From Phycisphaerales bacterium (GTDB lineage: Bacteria; Planctomycetota; Phycisphaerae; Tepidisphaerales; Tepidisphaeraceae), in assembly GCA_003153655.1 (NCBI GenBank), contig PMAK01000114.1:1555-25919 (forward strand): 24,365 nt of DNA, given 5' to 3'. Shown one piece after another: positions 22,954 to 24,365 of this stretch. A program made the translations under genes and the position numbers. Every line of letters starts with the position of its first letter. Within the stretch, counting starts at the first letter, position 1. A model generated the notes under the pieces. It did no database searches, was not told the origin of the DNA, and saw only the letters and a program-made list of their open reading frames with translations.

Positions 22954-24365
22954 TCAGATGAATGCAATATCTGCAACCCGATGCCGGGCCATCCCATACA
23001 AATGCAAATCCACCAAAGGCTTCCGCCCATCCCAGGCAGCCCAGATCACCAATCGCTGCCGGTCCGCCGAAACTCCCGCAACCCGATCAGCGGCCCCCGC
23101 CACCATTCGGAGTCCCCGATACGCGCTCGCATACTGCGTAACCACCTCATCATCCATGCCAACGCAAACTACCGGCCCATCCTCGCTCGCCAGCAGCACC
23201 CGCGAATCCCCCAACCACGGCAAACCCGCTGCCGCCCCCGTCCGCCCCGCGCGCCGCTGCCGGTCCTCCAATTTCAAATTATCCGCCGACCACGCGCACA
23301 TCTCCCCATCGTCGTGCGCCGCAATAATCCACCCCGGCCGCGAAACAATCCCAACAACATCTCCCTCGCCGACATCACCCAAAGGCGTCGCAGATCCGTC
23401 ATTCCCCAAAACAAACACCCGCGGGCCGCTGCTGAAAACCAATCGATTCGCTCCAACCACCAAAAGATTCCGCGGCGAAAAATCCGGAATCGGCCCGGAC
23501 GCCGGACGAATCGATTGCCGTGGCTTCTCCGGCTCGCCCTCATCCCAGCAGACCAATCCAGCCTCCCCGTGCGCCGCCCAAATCCGCCCATCGCGCAGCA
23601 CCGCGCTATTAAACCCCAATTGGCCCGTAAGCCCCGGATCAAAATATCGCCGCGGTTCCTCAGTCGATTCCGGATTCACCCGCAGCACGCCCGCCCGGCA
23701 ACCCAGCAGCAATCCTCCGCATCCATCCGACCGCACGCTCCGCAGTGGACCCAGATCACCCGGAACAGCAATCAATTCCGCCTGCGGCGAATCCCCGTCA
23801 ATCCGAATCAGTTGCGACCCGGCAACAGCCCACAACTTCGCATGCGCAACAGTCTGGGCCGACGCAGCCAGAACCGCCCGAAAAACATCCGGCTGATCAG
23901 CGGAACTCATTCGGCTAAGCACCTGTCCCGGCGACAAACCCGGAGCCGAAGCGCGAACGGCCTCAAATTGCCCAAACAATTCCGCCGATCGGCGAAGATA
24001 GTCAACCTGATCCGCCGCGCGTCGATGACTAGCCTCCCGTTGCATCGCCTCGACTTGCTCGCGCTTAAGCGTCGGACAATCCAAATCAATCTGAACAGGC
24101 GGAATAAGCTCAATGCCGCAGGCAAACGCCACCGCGCGAGCCGCCGCGACGATAAGCACGAGCATCTCCCGCCGCTTCTCGTCGCCGACAAGCGATTCAG
24201 CATCGCACTCGCGCGCATACTTCCGCGCCGCCATAGAAATCGCGCCGGCAAAGTGCCGCACCACATCCGCGCCGCTCGCCACCGAGCCGCCGGCCAACAG
24301 CGCCTCTTCTAGCATTTTCAATTCGTTCGGTTCCGGGAGTGCCCGCACCGTCGCGCTGAACGTTC
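22954..24365 (-). CDS. Band-7 (SPFH)-like domain fused to a beta-propeller, C-terminal part (cut by window edge)
   Basis: The frame is open to the right edge, so the N terminus is outside the window; the GTG at 24348 is not a convincing start because coding-like residues (TFSAT) continue before it. The first 150 visible residues are helical with a hydrophobic segment (LIVAAARAVAFACGIELIPP) and a coiled-coil-like stretch (LKREQVEAMQREASHRRAAD). This recalls the membrane-edge and oligomerisation part of SPFH/flotillin-type proteins. From about residue 170 onward, repeated short units such as AKLWAVAGSQLIRI, GRIWAAHGEAGLVCW and GWIIAAHDDGEMCAW indicate a beta-propeller of about six or seven blades, ending at the stop. 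It is probably a membrane-associated scaffold or sensor. The SPFH assignment is inferred; the propeller is clearer. Other readings of the N-terminal part are possible. Confidence 0.6.
   Translation of the reverse strand, partial: TFSATVRALPEPNELKMLEEALLAGGSVASGADVVRHFAGAISMAARKYARECDAESLVGDEKRREMLVLIVAAARAVAFACGIELIPPVQIDLDCPTLKREQVEAMQREASHRRAADQVDYLRRSAELFGQFEAVRASAPGLSPGQVLSRMSSADQPDVFRAVLAASAQTVAHAKLWAVAGSQLIRIDGDSPQAELIAVPGDLGPLRSVRSDGCGGLLLGCRAGVLRVNPESTEEPRRYFDPGLTGQLGFNSAVLRDGRIWAAHGEAGLVCWDEGEPEKPRQSIRPASGPIPDFSPRNLLVVGANRLVFSSGPRVFVLGNDGSATPLGDVGEGDVVGIVSRPGWIIAAHDDGEMCAWSADNLKLEDRQRRAGRTGAAAGLPWLGDSRVLLASEDGPVVCVGMDDEVVTQYASAYRGLRMVAGAADRVAGVSADRQRLVIWAAWDGRKPLVDLHLYGMARHRVADIAFI

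Noticed and set aside
22981..24312. A 443-codon plus-strand open frame antisense to the propeller gene
   Set aside because: Its composition is a low-complexity Arg/Pro/Asn mix, typical of a shadow frame in GC-rich DNA. The opposite strand has clear propeller repeats.
1..24365. CRISPR arrays, insertion sequences, phage genes or attachment sites
   Set aside because: No regularly spaced repeats, transposase, integrase or terminal inverted repeats were found. The tRNA-Pro gene has no adjacent integrase or duplicated 3' end.

Overview
The window looks like a chromosomal segment of a planctomycete, most likely of the Phycisphaerae type. This is inferred from a secreted protein that combines a dockerin pair, an autotransporter-type repeat and a PEP-CTERM tail, from a membrane-anchored SPOR-like protein, and from a band-7/beta-propeller fusion. 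No species can be named from sequence reading alone. Genes are closely packed, often with overlapping or tail-to-tail ends, and GC is moderately high.

Positions 1-13,197 form a nitrogen-scavenging island built from three transcription units. The leftward unit is creatininase-family protein > GlnT-type ligase > allophanate hydrolase AtzF (cut by the left edge). A divergent single gene encodes a classical creatininase (crnA); it is followed tail-to-tail by a leftward protein that I do not recognise. The long rightward operon is periplasmic binding protein > permease > ATPase > two DUF1989 subunits > 1201-residue biotin carboxylase. DUF1989 pairs beside a 'urea carboxylase' are now known as carboxyguanidine deiminase, and such carboxylases as guanidine carboxylases. 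The expected flow is guanidine import, carboxylation to carboxyguanidine, deimination to allophanate, AtzF hydrolysis to ammonia, and possible capture by the GlnT-type ligase. Each of the three units has a well-spaced -24/-12 (sigma-54) promoter, which points to control by nitrogen limitation. The transporter operon also carries a leader of about 226 nt with several hairpins and an alternative stem over the Shine-Dalgarno. It does not match guanidine riboswitches that I can recall, and it is the best candidate here for something undescribed.

Positions 13,198-16,490 hold a pseudoknot-capable spacer, tRNA-Pro(GGG), a leftward glycosyltransferase-like gene, and purD followed closely by a secreted class A acid phosphatase. 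Positions 16,554-19,934 hold a GbsR/MarR-type regulator with a palindromic operator and the large secreted PEP-CTERM protein. Positions 20,107-24,365 hold a lipoprotein, an RluB/RsuA pseudouridine synthase, a SPOR-like membrane protein, a 53-residue single-span membrane protein and the C-terminal part of a band-7-like/beta-propeller protein that runs off the right edge.

All family assignments rest on motif recognition by eye. No database search was run.
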